Shown: one piece after another, positions 46,846 to 56,367 of the stretch
Layout of the letters: each line of letters opens with the position of its first letter
Position numbering within the stretch: position 1 is the stretch's first letter
Position numbers and translations under genes: made by a program
Source of the DNA: Aquatica leii
Taxonomy: Eukaryota > Arthropoda > Insecta > Coleoptera > Lampyridae
DNA: 64,000 nt
Reading direction: 5' to 3'
NCBI GenBank assembly: GCA_035610365.1
Contig: CM069432.1
Coordinates: forward strand, 28,024,354-28,088,353
Notes under the pieces: generated by a model
The model's database searches: none
What the model was told of the DNA's origin: nothing
What the model saw: only the letters and a program-made list of their open reading frames with translations

Positions 46846-47030
46846 TTGTAAAAGAAGAATTTTGAACACACCTAAGAATATATGCATTTTTCTCTATGGT
46901 AGTTGCTCTATTTATTCCTTTTGGTTTCGTTATAAGAGAAACTTCTTCTTCTTCACCAAACTTTCGAAGCCACCGACAAACTTGGCGCACCTGTATATGT
47001 ATTTAGTTAAGTAGTTCAGTTTAACCAAAT
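46846..47030 (-). pseudogene. Tc1-like transposase, N-terminal part
   Basis: Minus-strand reading gives VRQVCRWLRKFGEEEEVSL, ITKPKGINRATTIEKNAYIL then RCVQNSSFTTS up to the gypsy target site, an N-terminal paired-type helix-turn-helix of a Tc1-like transposase. It joins to NSRRSTIRRRLNDAGL at 36984 when the gypsy element and one GAAG are taken out. Further upstream DNA of this element is interrupted by the Penelope-type insertion at 47055. Confidence 0.82.
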
Positions 47031-47213
47031 GATTCAATTATTTTAGTAAATTACCTGTAGATAGCTATAAACGATGGTAAATACGTTGAGTTAGTTTAAC
47101 ACCCGCGAATTTCAAAATATGCTTTGAATTATTCGTCGGGATAAAACCACAACGTAAAAGGACATTGGGGGTGAGCAATGTCAATGCAATTGTGTAAACG
47201 CCACCAGAGTGAA

Positions 47214-47257
47214 CTACTAGACAGCTGTTTCGCCCTTTTGGGGCTCATCAGTAGTAG
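47214..47257 (-). ncRNA. Hammerhead ribozyme, copy 1
   Basis: Exact inverse complement of copy 2 in the other arm: stem I strands CTACTA and TAGTAG, core CTGATGA, stem II GCCC/GGGC, core GAAA, four-pair stem III ACAG/CTGT and cleavage position C after GT. Stem III has no loop, so activity would need dimers or the partner arm. Confidence 0.88.
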
Positions 47258-47599
47258 GAGATACACTCTAATGTTGTTCCCACAATTGCATTGACGCCCC
47301 TTATAGCTTTATAATTAAGAACGACGAACTTAGCATTCACAAGTGTTTGATGGCAGAGCCATCTCATAGTATAAATTTACTATGTGATTAAAATTAACTG
47401 TAGATAGCTATAACTATAACTAACTCAACGTATTTACCATCGTTTATAGCTATCTACAGTTAATTTTAATCACATAGTAAATTTATACTATGAGATGGCT
47501 CTGCCATCAAACACTTGTGAATGCTAAGTTCGTCGTTCTTAATTATAAAGCTATAAGGGGCGTCAATGCAATTGTGGGAACAACATTAGAGTGTATCTC

Positions 47600-47643
47600 C
47601 TACTACTGATGAGCCCCAAAAGGGCGAAACAGCTGTCTAGTAG
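47600..47643 (+). ncRNA. Hammerhead ribozyme, copy 2
   Basis: In order: stem I 5' strand CTACTA (47600-47605), core CTGATGA (47606-47612), stem II GCCC (47613-47616), loop CAAAA, GGGC (47622-47625), core GAA followed by stem III ACAG (47629-47632) against CTGT (47633-47636), cleavage nucleotide C at 47637 (GTC), and stem I 3' strand TAGTAG (47638-47643), fully paired with CTACTA. Every conserved core base of the hammerhead is present. Stem III is a loop-less palindrome, the minimal form known from Penelope-like elements, which works as dimers. Activity is predicted, not shown. Confidence 0.9.
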
Positions 47644-47878
47644 TTCACTCTGGTGGCGTTTACACAATTGCATTGACATTGCTCACCCCCAATGTCCTTT
47701 TACGTTGTGGTTTTATCCCGACGAATAATTCAAAGCATATTTTGAAATTCGCGGGTGTTAAACTAACTCAACGTATTTACCATCGTTTATAGCTATCTAC
47801 AGTTAATTTTAATCACATAGTAAATTTATACTATGAGATGGCTCTGCCATCAAACACTTGTGAATGTTAGTAAATTAC

Positions 47879-48332
47879 GTTTTCTTAAAATAAATAAGTT
47901 ATTTTTTTTAACAAAAAACCTTTAATAAAGTTCAAAGTGCGTTTCTTTTCCACTTAAAATATATTTTTTTAAATTATTCTGAACCTTGATTGTTTATTAC
48001 CAACAGAATTTTTAAGAAAGAAACTCAAACACGACAAATTTTTGAAAACATTGATGACGATTTTGGATTGTAATAATTTATTAACGTGTGCATAAATTTA
48101 ATTATTATTATATTCTAATTTTAATTAATGGGATAAAATGAATCTAAGAAAACTTTTTGTTTAAGATTACGTAAAATATTTTTTTAAAGATGTATACAAT
48201 TAGTAATTAATCAATGATTCAGTCTGTATTAGAGGCTTATTATAAGCAAATACTAAAAATCTTACTAATAATCCATTTTGTAAAGCAATTTCACGTTACA
48301 ACAGCAACATTGCATTAATAATCACGATAAAA
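47879..48332. other. AT-rich non-coding stretch
   Basis: No coding or RNA feature. The segment 48240-48332 may already be decayed 5' LINE sequence leading into the endonuclease that is recognisable from 48333. Confidence 0.5.
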
Positions 48333-48690
48333 GCAGCATCGAACAACCGTAATTTAATAAGTTTTGGTGATTTTATTTATCCCACCATCAATTGGGAGCA
48401 AACAGCGACAAATGCAAATATTTCAGCATCCTTTCTTGAAATGTTTATAGACTCTAATCTACAACAGCATATCCTCTCGCCCACCAGATACCGCGGCAAC
48501 GACAAACCGAGTATATTGGACTTAGTCGTCATCTCAGATCCTAACCTGATCAACAAAATTGAGTACCTAACACATACCGTGTGTCCCAACGATTTGGGGG
48601 TGGAAGATTACGCCTATACTGTTGATTTAAAAAAATATATTATAACAGATTCTTGTAATCGACAACGAGGAGCATCTCGTAAAAATATTT
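48333..48690 (+). pseudogene. CR1/Jockey-type LINE, endonuclease end
   Basis: Reads NNRNLISFGDFIYPTINWEQ, then FLEMFIDSNLQQHILSPTRY and GNDKPSILDLVVISDPNLIN, IEYLTHTV, the second half of an APE-type endonuclease (GDFNxPxIDW, QHVxxPTR, SxLDLVFT motifs in degenerate form). The last catalytic histidine region (SDH) is altered to NDL. It breaks at about 48690 where mariner-type DNA starts and the LINE resumes at about 50746. Confidence 0.85.
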
Positions 48691-48696
48691 TGGTGT

Positions 48697-48987
48697 ATAC
48701 AGGGTGGCCCATTTTTGTGTACCACACCAAACTTGTGTTTTTTTAAATAGAATGCCCTATATATTTTTATATATTTGAATTCTCTGATAAATACGAAGCA
48801 AAATGGTATAAAGTACTATGGATCTACGACCAACGGTTCCTGAGTTATTGACATTGTTATGTAAAAAAATTAGTCAATTGAGTAGGCTCCTGTTCCGCCA
48901 TCTTTAAATATATCGATGTGAAATTTTGGTTTTTATATATCTAATATGTTTAGTATTGATTTCTATACTCAAATTGCAGACTCTTTT
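48697..48987 (+). mobile_element. Mariner-type end fragment related to the next element
   Basis: TACAGGGTGGCCCATTTTTG after TA at 48695-48696 resembles the end of the DD41D element at 48997 (TACAGGGTGGTCTATTTTCC) and keeps a second shared block TTTAAATAGAATGCCCTATA. The rest is non-coding. It is probably the end of a diverged relative into or beside which the intact-ended element inserted. Confidence 0.55.
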
Positions 48988-48996
48988 CTCTACATA

Positions 48997-50743
48997 TACA
49001 GGGTGGTCTATTTTCCGCAATGTTATTTTTCTCAATTTTTTTAAATGGCACACCCTATATTTTATTACAGATTTAAATAGCATTTTTTACGAGCTTTCAA
49101 TAGATACTTACTTTATACTACCTATTCTTAAGTGTTTTTGAATTATTCTGTCTTAAAGTTGAAAATTGCAAAATTTTGTTACTTTTCTTGAATTTTCTTC
49201 ACATCATAGTTGCCCGATTTCCGCTTGTCCCTTTCTGTTACTTAGCAACTTAACAAATGAAAGTTTTTTATTGTCAATAGTTCGTGAAATCATTGTTGAT
49301 AGTAATCTGCATAGTTACCTTGTTAATAACTGGTTATCTACTTATTGTGCGATGAATTTCTAAAAAGAAGAGCTGATTAATATGATCTATGCTTTAAGAG
49401 AGGCTACTTGTTGGCGTCACAAATTTATGAACAAAAGTACCCTTTTGCTAGACATCCAAGATCTGAAGCGTTTGAACATCTTCGAGAACGATTTGAAGAC
49501 ACAGGAAATGTCAAATATAAAAAAAAGAGATGTAAAGCAACGTACAGTTACAAACGACGAAAACGAGTTGACAGTTTTATTAAGCGTAGAAGAAAATCCT
49601 CACGTAAGTGTTCGTCAGATCGCGGTGCAAGTAGATCTTAGCAAAACTTCAATACAAAGAATTATAAGCAAACATAAATTTCACCCATACCATTTGTGCT
49701 TGCATCAAAGCCTACGACCGCAAGATTTCGCAGATCGCGTCGCATTTTGCAATACTATTATAGAAAAAATTAACCAACAACCCAATTTTATTGACTTTGT
49801 GCTATTCAGCGACGAAGCAAGTTTTAATAACGTAGGAGTCGTTAATAAACATAATAAGCACTATTACTCCGTTGAAAATCCACACTGGGTACGACAGATA
49901 GACTACCAGAATCAGTGGACTGTGAATGTGTCGGGTGGTATTATCAATACGGATGTAATATGACCTTTTCTTTTTGATGGTTCCCTGAAAAGCGAAAAAT
50001 ATCTGCAATTCCTTCACAAAGATTTACCACAGTTGCTTGAAAATGTAAATCTACATACTCGACAAACTATGTATTACCAACATGATAGAGCCCCGCCGCA
50101 CTACCGTAATCGAGTACGTCGGTATTTAGAACATTGGCGCGAAGATCGGTGGATAGGTCGCGGTGGTCCCATTGCTTGGCCAGCGAGATCACCCGATCTC
50201 ACTCCCCTAGACTTTCTTCTTTGGGATATGTGAAACAAGGGGAGTATAAGGATTTGCCTACTACACCGGCCAATATGAAAGTTCGAATTGGAGAGGCCTT
50301 TTGAAGAATTCGAAGAACTACCCTTCAAAATGTCAAAACAACTTTCATTAGGCGGTTGGCATTGTGTGTTGATGAAAATAGAAACATTTTTGAACATTTA
50401 ATATAACAGTTATAATTCATTGTGTCCTTTAAATCCCTTTTTTAGATTATGGTTATACTGTTCCGTTCTACGAGTAAATAATAGTTCCCCTTATGTAGTC
50501 CATTGTTTCATTGTCCTAATTTATTTTATAGACCCTTATTGTGACAAATTCAAGAAAAGTAACAAAATTTTGCAATTTTCAACTTTAAGACTAAATAATT
50601 CAAAAACACTTAGGAATAGGTAGTATAAAATAAGTATCTATTGAAAGCTCGTAAATAATGCTATTCAAATCTGTAATAAAATATAGGGTGTGCCATTTAT
50701 AAAAATTGAGAAAAATAACATTGCGCAAAATGGACCACCCTGT
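48997..50743 (+). mobile_element. DD41D mariner-type element with about 195-bp inverted ends
   Basis: The left end TACAGGGTGGTCTATTTTCC and the right end (inverse complement TACAGGGTGGTCCATTTTGC) start an inverted repeat that runs to about 49192 and 50547 with only scattered mismatches, including the shared block GTTGAAAATTGCAAAATTTT. TA flanks each end. The pairing even continues seven bases outside TA (CTCTACA/TGTAGAG), so the true end may be at 48988 and 50752. It carries one transposase gene. Confidence 0.85.
49382..50405 (+). pseudogene. DD41D (rosa/Visitor-like) mariner transposase
   Basis: Helix-turn-helix region NENELTVLLS-type wording (NDENELTVLLSVEENPHVSV, about 49550-49610) followed by LSKTSIQRIISKHKFHPYH, then catalytic DDD: FVLFSDEASFNNVGVVNKHN (first D, about 49809), YYQHDRAPPHYRNRVRRYL (second D, about 50080) and WPARSPDLTPLDFLLWD (third D, about 50206). 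Forty-one residues separate the second and third D, the DD41D spacing. A stop at 49961 (TGA in place of the usual glycine codon) and changes after 50230 break the frame. Otherwise about 340 codons can be followed. Confidence 0.88.
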
Positions 50744-50745
50744 AT

Positions 50746-52875
50746 ATGTAGAGCAAAGTACCCTGACATCAATCAATATTTACAAGAAACCGTAGCCTTA
50801 AGCGAAGTCCACCCCGATACATTCACACAGTGGAATAAGTTATTGAACGCCATCACTATCTCAGAAACCAGATATGTACCTCAAAACATCATCAAATCTA
50901 GAAAGTGTAAACCTTGGATTACAATTGAATAGAAAGCACGTATAAGACAAAAACGCAGGTTATGGGATAAATACAAAACGAACATATTCGCCAACCTTCG
51001 CCAACAAACTAAATATTGAACTTAGGAATGCACGAACCGGATATGAAGAATCGATAATTGACGCGGGACCCAAACAGTTTTATAAATACATAAAACAAAA
51101 TTTAACATCACGGGTAACCACAATAGTCCTGCGCACAGCAGATAAAGCTATGCATTCCCTTCCTGCTGTGACTAGCGAACTATTTGCTCAACAGTTTCAA
51201 AGTGTATTCGTGGACAAATCGCTACCTGTACCAGATATGGAAGAATCAACAAGAGTGCAAAACTAACTACCAGATATGCTGATTACAGGAAATATAGTCC
51301 TAAAGCAACTATCAACCATTACGGCCGATTATGCGCCAGGTTCGGACAACGTATCTCCAATTTTTTTAAAGAACTGTGCCGGTAGCTTGGCCGAACTTAT
51401 TGCAAACTTATTGCAACCATCGCTGAGCCAAGGATTGCTCCACCCCGAATGGAAAAAATCTGTCATAGTCCCCATATTTAAAAAAAGTGATAAACTCGTA
51501 GCCAGTAACTACCGCCCTGTAAGCTTAACCTCTCTCGTCTGCAAATGTATTGAAAGGATCATAGCCAACGAACTTACGGAATTCTTAATCGCGAATGTCA
51601 TTATTCCGAACTGCCAGCATGACTTCATGCAGAGCAGATCGGTTCTTTCATATATGCTGCTTAACTTAGTTTCGTGAACTAAGTCCATCGACGAGCGAGC
51701 ACCAATTGACGTCATTTATGTAGACTTTGAGAAGGCGTTTGATAAAGTCCCTCACCAGAGGCTGCTGCTGAAATTCGAAGACTACGGCGTGAGAGGAAAT
51801 CTACTGAAATGGATCACAAACTTCTTGTGTGATCGTACCTGTAAAGCGCGGGTAAATGACGCTCTATTTACATCTTATCAAGTAAGAAGTGGAGTACCGC
51901 AAGGATCAGTCCATGGGCCCATATTATTCCTGGTTTATATAGCAGATCTAACTTCAAATATTCAATCAACATCGAGTGTTTTTGTCGATGACACAAAATT
52001 CTTTAATAATCCATTGCAGAATGCTCACATTACGAAGTCAGACCTCGTTAAGTGAGTTGCTGGACTAAAACGTGACTGCTAATACTTAACACAGACAAAT
52101 GCACCATCTTACACATTGGAGCTAATAATCCCATGCTAGACTATAACCGTAAAAAGGACTTAAAATGCTCGTCGCATATCACCCATCTTGTAAAAAAAGT
52201 CAACAATTTATTGTATATGATCAAGATCAACTTCAAGTGTCTAAAACCTAAAGTGTTCTTAAAACTGTATAAAACCTATGTGCGTCTAGTCTTAGAGTTT
52301 AATTGTAGTGTCTCGAATCTTTACTTAATTAAAGACATTGAAGTACTGGAAAGGGTCCAACGCAGCTTGTCTACAATATAAGAAGGCTACGTTATGACCA
52401 GCGGCTAACAATTCTACAATTGCCCACACTTAGGGAACTAAGAAATCATGTAGACCTGATAGAGACATATAAAATTCTGCATAATCAGTACTACTGCCTT
52501 TTGTTCAGCATGTTTACATTAAGTGACAACACCCACCTACGAGGAAATGTGTTCAAACTAGCTCATTTGGGCTTTCACTGTCAGTGTCGCCAAAATTTCT
52601 TTGCTCTTCGAGTGACTAATATATGGAACTCTTTATCTAATGATATTGTAAACGCTAGATCAATCAGACACTTTGAACGATGTCTAAATGCACTATTTAA
52701 CTATTAATTACCTGCTCTATTGTTTACTGCATATTTTTCTATGTTATTTTCTATAATTTGTAACACGTTCTAATGTAATATTTTTTATTTTTGCACTGTA
52801 CTGAAATATAATTTGTTGGTGCGAGATAATCGGCTATGCCGCTTCTTGCTCGTTCAATAATAATAATAATATAAG
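50746..52875 (+). pseudogene. CR1/Jockey-type LINE, reverse transcriptase and 3' end
   Basis: Continues the LINE: YPDINQYLQETVALSEVHPD, KPWITIE, RLWDKYKT (connector), then RT: NVSPIFLKNCAG, WKKSVIVPIFKKSDKLVASN, YRPVSLTSLVCKCIERII (51440-51560), VIYVDFEKAFDKVPHQRLL (about 51715), VRSGVPQGSVHGPILFLVYI (about 51885) and FVDDTKFF in place of the usual YADD/FADD (about 51980). C-terminal text to 52707. The 3' end has a small hairpin CGGC-TAT-GCCG (52831-52841) inside GCGAG/CTCGT, then (AAT)n at about 52855-52871, as CR1-like LINEs have. Stops and frameshifts near 51660, 52055, 52380. Confidence 0.88.
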
Positions 52876-53292
52876 GAGGTAGTCACTGCTATAGAGACTG
52901 TTTAGAGGATTCCACTTACATTTGTGGGGTATTTGTCGTTGGTATATGGTAAGGTCTTTTGTCGAGAAGTTTCCTGTGCGACTATAAAAATGCGTGCTGG
53001 TTCCATCGTTTAAGAGAGTTAAGTTGTAGGTATCTATAATATCTTCAATAATTCTGCCACTTCTATTTGTGTTTTTAGATCCCCATATGTTATTATGACT
53101 GTTGAAGTCTCTAAGAATAAGAAACGGTTCCGGTAGGTGTTTTATTTCTTGTTTGTCTATTTTCAGGTTGGGAGGGATAATTTAATAATACATATTGTGA
53201 TTTTAGTTAGTATATACGTTTGAATTACAACGGCTTCTAAGGTTGTGTTGGTGTTGATTTTTGTTGTATGAAGTTTTGTTTTGTGTAAAGAT
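52876..53292 (-). pseudogene. Jockey/I-type LINE endonuclease, second part
   Basis: Minus-strand text IFTQNKTSYNKNQHQHNLR at the edge of the ribozyme insertion, then LPEPFLILRDFNSHNNIWGS (catalytic D-x-N-x-H, about 53110), KNTNRSGRIIEDIIDTYNL, TLLNDGTSTHFYSRTGNFST and KDLTIY near 52945. G in GDFN is R here. The gene is cut at 53292/53569 by the 256-bp ribozyme-bearing insertion; the upstream half lies at 53569 onward. The RT part is missing, lost at the junction with the plus-strand LINE tail. Confidence 0.82.
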
Positions 53293-53302
53293 AGCTACTA
53301 CT

Positions 53303-53558
53303 GTAAATAGCTATAAACGACGGTAAACACGCTGAATTAGTTTAACACCCGTGAAATTCAAAATCAGCTTTGAATAATTCGTCGGGATAAAACCACAACG
53401 TAAAAGGACATTGGTGGTAAGCAATGTTAATGCAATTGTGCAAACGCCACCAGAGTGAACTGGACGGCCGTTTCGCCCTTTTGGGGCTCATCAGCAGTAG
53501 GAGATACACTCTAATGTAGTTCCCACAATTGCATTGACACCCCTTATAGCTTATATTC
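53303..53558 (-). mobile_element. 256-bp Penelope-type insertion with a hammerhead ribozyme
   Basis: It matches the body of the 47-kb repeat (shared GGGATAAAACCACAACGTAA, TTTCGCCCTTTTGGGGCTCA, GTAGGAGATACACTCTAATG) but lacks the 100-base tail. A perfect 10-bp host duplication AGCTACTACT flanks it (53293-53302 and 53559-53568), and removing it with one repeat joins the LINE endonuclease in frame (SGVVA-IFTQNK). It is therefore a discrete, mobile unit of 256 bp. About one base in ten differs from the 47-kb copy. Confidence 0.88.
53457..53500 (-). ncRNA. Hammerhead ribozyme, copy 3 with compensatory changes
   Basis: On the minus strand: CTACTG, core CTGATGA, stem II GCCC-CAAAA-GGGC, core GAA, stem III ACGG/CCGT, cleavage C, then CAGTTC. 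Compared with copies 1 and 2, stem III changes from ACAG/CTGT to ACGG/CCGT and the first stem I pair from A-T to G-C, each on both strands, so pairing is kept. Stem I is shortened to four pairs by T-T and C-C at the distal end. All core bases are kept. Confidence 0.88.
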
Positions 53559-53568
53559 AGCTACTACT

Positions 53569-54060
53569 CCACTATCATTGTTTAGTGTTATGTTTTGTGT
53601 CGTTATACGTGAGTTTCTTGAATGCAGATAATTTTAGATCGTGTTTTGCTACTAGTAATTTTACTTTGCCTATGTAGGAGAAAAAGCCGTTGCAGTTCCA
53701 TTGTAATAACATTGTGTTACGGATTTTCTGCTGGATGTTATTTGAAGTGATTGTTGACTTGAGAATACCGCTGGGTGTATCTCATTTTTTAGTTGTTTTC
53801 TTATTTTTTTTTTGTTGATAATTTTAGAGAATTTGGTTTTTAAGGTTCTGTCAGTGGCTTTAGGGTAGAGTGTGTATATAGTGTCTAGCAAATCAGGTAT
53901 GTTTTAAGTATATTTTCTCGCAAGATTTAATGGATCAGGATTTCCATAAGAATTTTCTAGAAATTCTTTAAAGTCGTCATAATCTATTGCATATTTTTTT
54001 TTGTTCTTTACCATTTCGTTTTTTTTATTAGCTCTAGTTGTTCTTCTAATTATGTGTAAT
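53569..54060 (-). pseudogene. Jockey/I-type LINE: ORF1 end and endonuclease start
   Basis: Minus strand from about 54050: EMVKNKKKYAIDYDDFKEFL, ENSYGNPDPLNLAR, then LLDTIYTLYPKATDRTLKTK and NEIHPAV, the end of an ORF1 protein, followed by the ORF2 start MLLQWNCNGFFSYIGKVKLL (about 53710-53650) and KLSAFKKLTY in place of the usual ICLQETH (frame change). The last bases read SGVVA at the insertion site. Confidence 0.75.
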
Positions 54061-56367
54061 TTCTTGCGCTTAGCAAACAATTTGCAACTTTAATATAAAT
54101 AAAAAAGTAGCGAGTTCTTTTAATAAAAAGTTTGTAACGCTCATTAAGCGTAAAAAAGAATTTGAAAAAATAAATTTCCTAAGTGAAAAATATGAAAAGT
54201 TCGTTATATTTGTAAAAATATAAAAAAAAATTGACAAATTTTACAATATTGTCTTGAAAACAGTGTTGTGCAACCGCACTTCTAACAACAATAACATATA
54301 ATCCTCATAAAAGTAGAAGTTGGATAAGAAAAGTTATTCGAGTTTCAAGTACGTTCAACTGCAAAAATTGTTCAAGTGTAAAGCAACACAATAAAAATTA
54401 TTAAACTTTTACGTTAAGCAATTATTGCTATTAAAAGTTTTCTTTGGTCTGTGTGATTATAATGTAAAAATTTATTACTTTTAAAGCAATGCTTATGCGA
54501 ATCACGTATTTTCAGTTTCACATAAAACAGTTTTAATTCTCTTGCCGAAATTGGTTGTATCGGAATTTAAAATAAGCTTGACCTCGTTTTTACGCAATAA
54601 ATTGTGGTCGGAAAATAAATTATACGCCTTTTTCATATATTTTTATATAATTGTAGAACTTATTGTTTCCGAAAGCAACGTCGAACATTAATAACTAAAT
54701 TTGCATAACAGTGTTGAAGAACTTTTGTAGTTTGAATTGAAATTGGGACACGTCCGACAGAGAGCTTTGGTGGTGAATTCTTATTACATTTGGAACACAA
54801 TAGGCAATATAATACCAGTCGGTATTCACAAAACATTCCTCAACTACCCTAGCCGAGTAATACTGATAGACCCATTTACAATTTCTACTGGCATTTGAAA
54901 ATTTTTCTCCACGTCAGGAACATATTTATCTTATTTATGTACATAAAAGATACCAAAGAAGTGGTATAATAAACGTGAAAAAGCATATGACGCAAACAAA
55001 TAAAGAATGGAAACAGTTATCATCTGCTTAGAAATTATTCAATCTGAAGGCTTGTGTTCTTCATCGTACGTATCGAGTTTTTATACGATTTATACTATTT
55101 TAATAAGACCGCGTTTAGTTATACGCATCGGAACTTAACATTGCAATCACTATTTCGTTATTTCTTTCATTACTCTGTAATTATGCTTTCTTTTAATTTT
55201 TAATAAGTTAAGAGCTACAAACTGCAATTTTTCTAATTTAATGTTTTGTTTGTTATTAACGCTACATTTTTGTATTTTTTTTTGTTACTGATGTAATAAA
55301 TTTTAGAAGATTTATAACTTTTTCTTATAGTTGGCATTTGTGTAAGAATGCTATTGTTTATAGATCCAAGTATTGTTTTCTGGTTGGTATGAGTAATTTG
55401 TTTGAATGTTGGCAATAATTCTGATGTTTTTTTGTCGATATTTCTTTATAAATCTCAGTTATTTATAATTTATTCCAAAAGATTTTTTTAATGCAATTTT
55501 GTCAATCCTATTTTAACATTCCATTCTTTTATTTTTTGTTTTATTGTATCTACCGCCTGTCACAATAACAAAGAATGTTGAAAAATAACAATGAAGAAAA
55601 GCGTTAATAGTTCAAAGTATACATTTTTATCATTTTCTGCTTGTAGTTGACTATATAGGTTGCTAAATTTTTCCTTTGCAGATTTGGTTAAAAGTGGCCC
55701 AGGTTTGAGATATTTGTAATTCAAGTTAACGACTAAACAAATAGAAATTGTTTGTTGATTGCAAATATGCGATAAATGATGAGCGTAAATGCTGTAAAAT
55801 CCATGAAACGTATTGATGTATTGTGTTAATTATTGTTTTCTTTAATTTACCATCATCTACAAAATCCTTTTACAATTGAATTTCGTTTGATATACTTACG
55901 ACCATAAGGTCACAATACAGATAAACAACATTAAATAGAAGTAGTAAATTAGGTATGTGAGAAATAATGTCAAACCCGCAAAACTTTTCAGTACAATACG
56001 CACCGCCAATTTATTAGGATCAAAATATTCAAACTTAAACCTACAACATATGCCAGGGCCGTACTTGTCCCAAATGCAACAATTAATCCCACAAATGCAG
56101 AATAATTTGTTACGTGCAAAATTTTCATAACGTAATACCCTGTATATCGAATTAAAATTAGATTCCGGTTTTGACGCCCTCTGCCGATCTTTCTGGTTAC
56201 TGACATGTTGCGGAATTCAGTTTCAAGCTGTCAACTACTTAAGATGGTCTGTGTCGTTTAAGATCCAAAGATTTTAAGTACATCAACTGTGATGGACAGG
56301 AAATTATAAGTTAATTACGAATTTAACGTAATTTATTCGGCACAGGGTAAGATATTTGCATCCGGTT
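54061..56367. other. Mostly non-coding; weak LINE ORF1-like remains
   Basis: No solid gene. On the minus strand 55233-55600 has text such as QITHTNQKTILGSINNSILT that may be decayed LINE ORF1, too weak to assign. At about 56140-56150 ATATACAGGGT resembles a mariner-type end, without a partner. The rest is AT-rich. Confidence 0.4.

Larger units (their letters stand above)
47055..47866. mobile_element. Palindromic Penelope-type insertion with two hammerhead ribozymes
   Basis: A perfect inverted repeat by eye: arms 47055-47412 and 47445-47802 (358 bp each) around a 32-bp centre. In addition 47418-47523 is repeated directly at 47761-47866 (106 bp each). The whole is flanked by a 12-bp host duplication TTAGTAAATTAC (47043-47054 and 47867-47878). 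Partial direct plus inverted terminal repeats, variable-length target duplications and hammerhead motifs are characteristic of Penelope-like element termini. No RT gene is present, so this is a terminal-repeat-only (heavily 5'-truncated or non-autonomous) insertion. Arm identity implies recent origin or ongoing conversion between arms. Confidence 0.85.

Noticed and set aside
47886-48300. Missing half of the Tc1-like element's ends
   Set aside because: No sequence complementary to the element's other end near 36,190-36,240 could be found.
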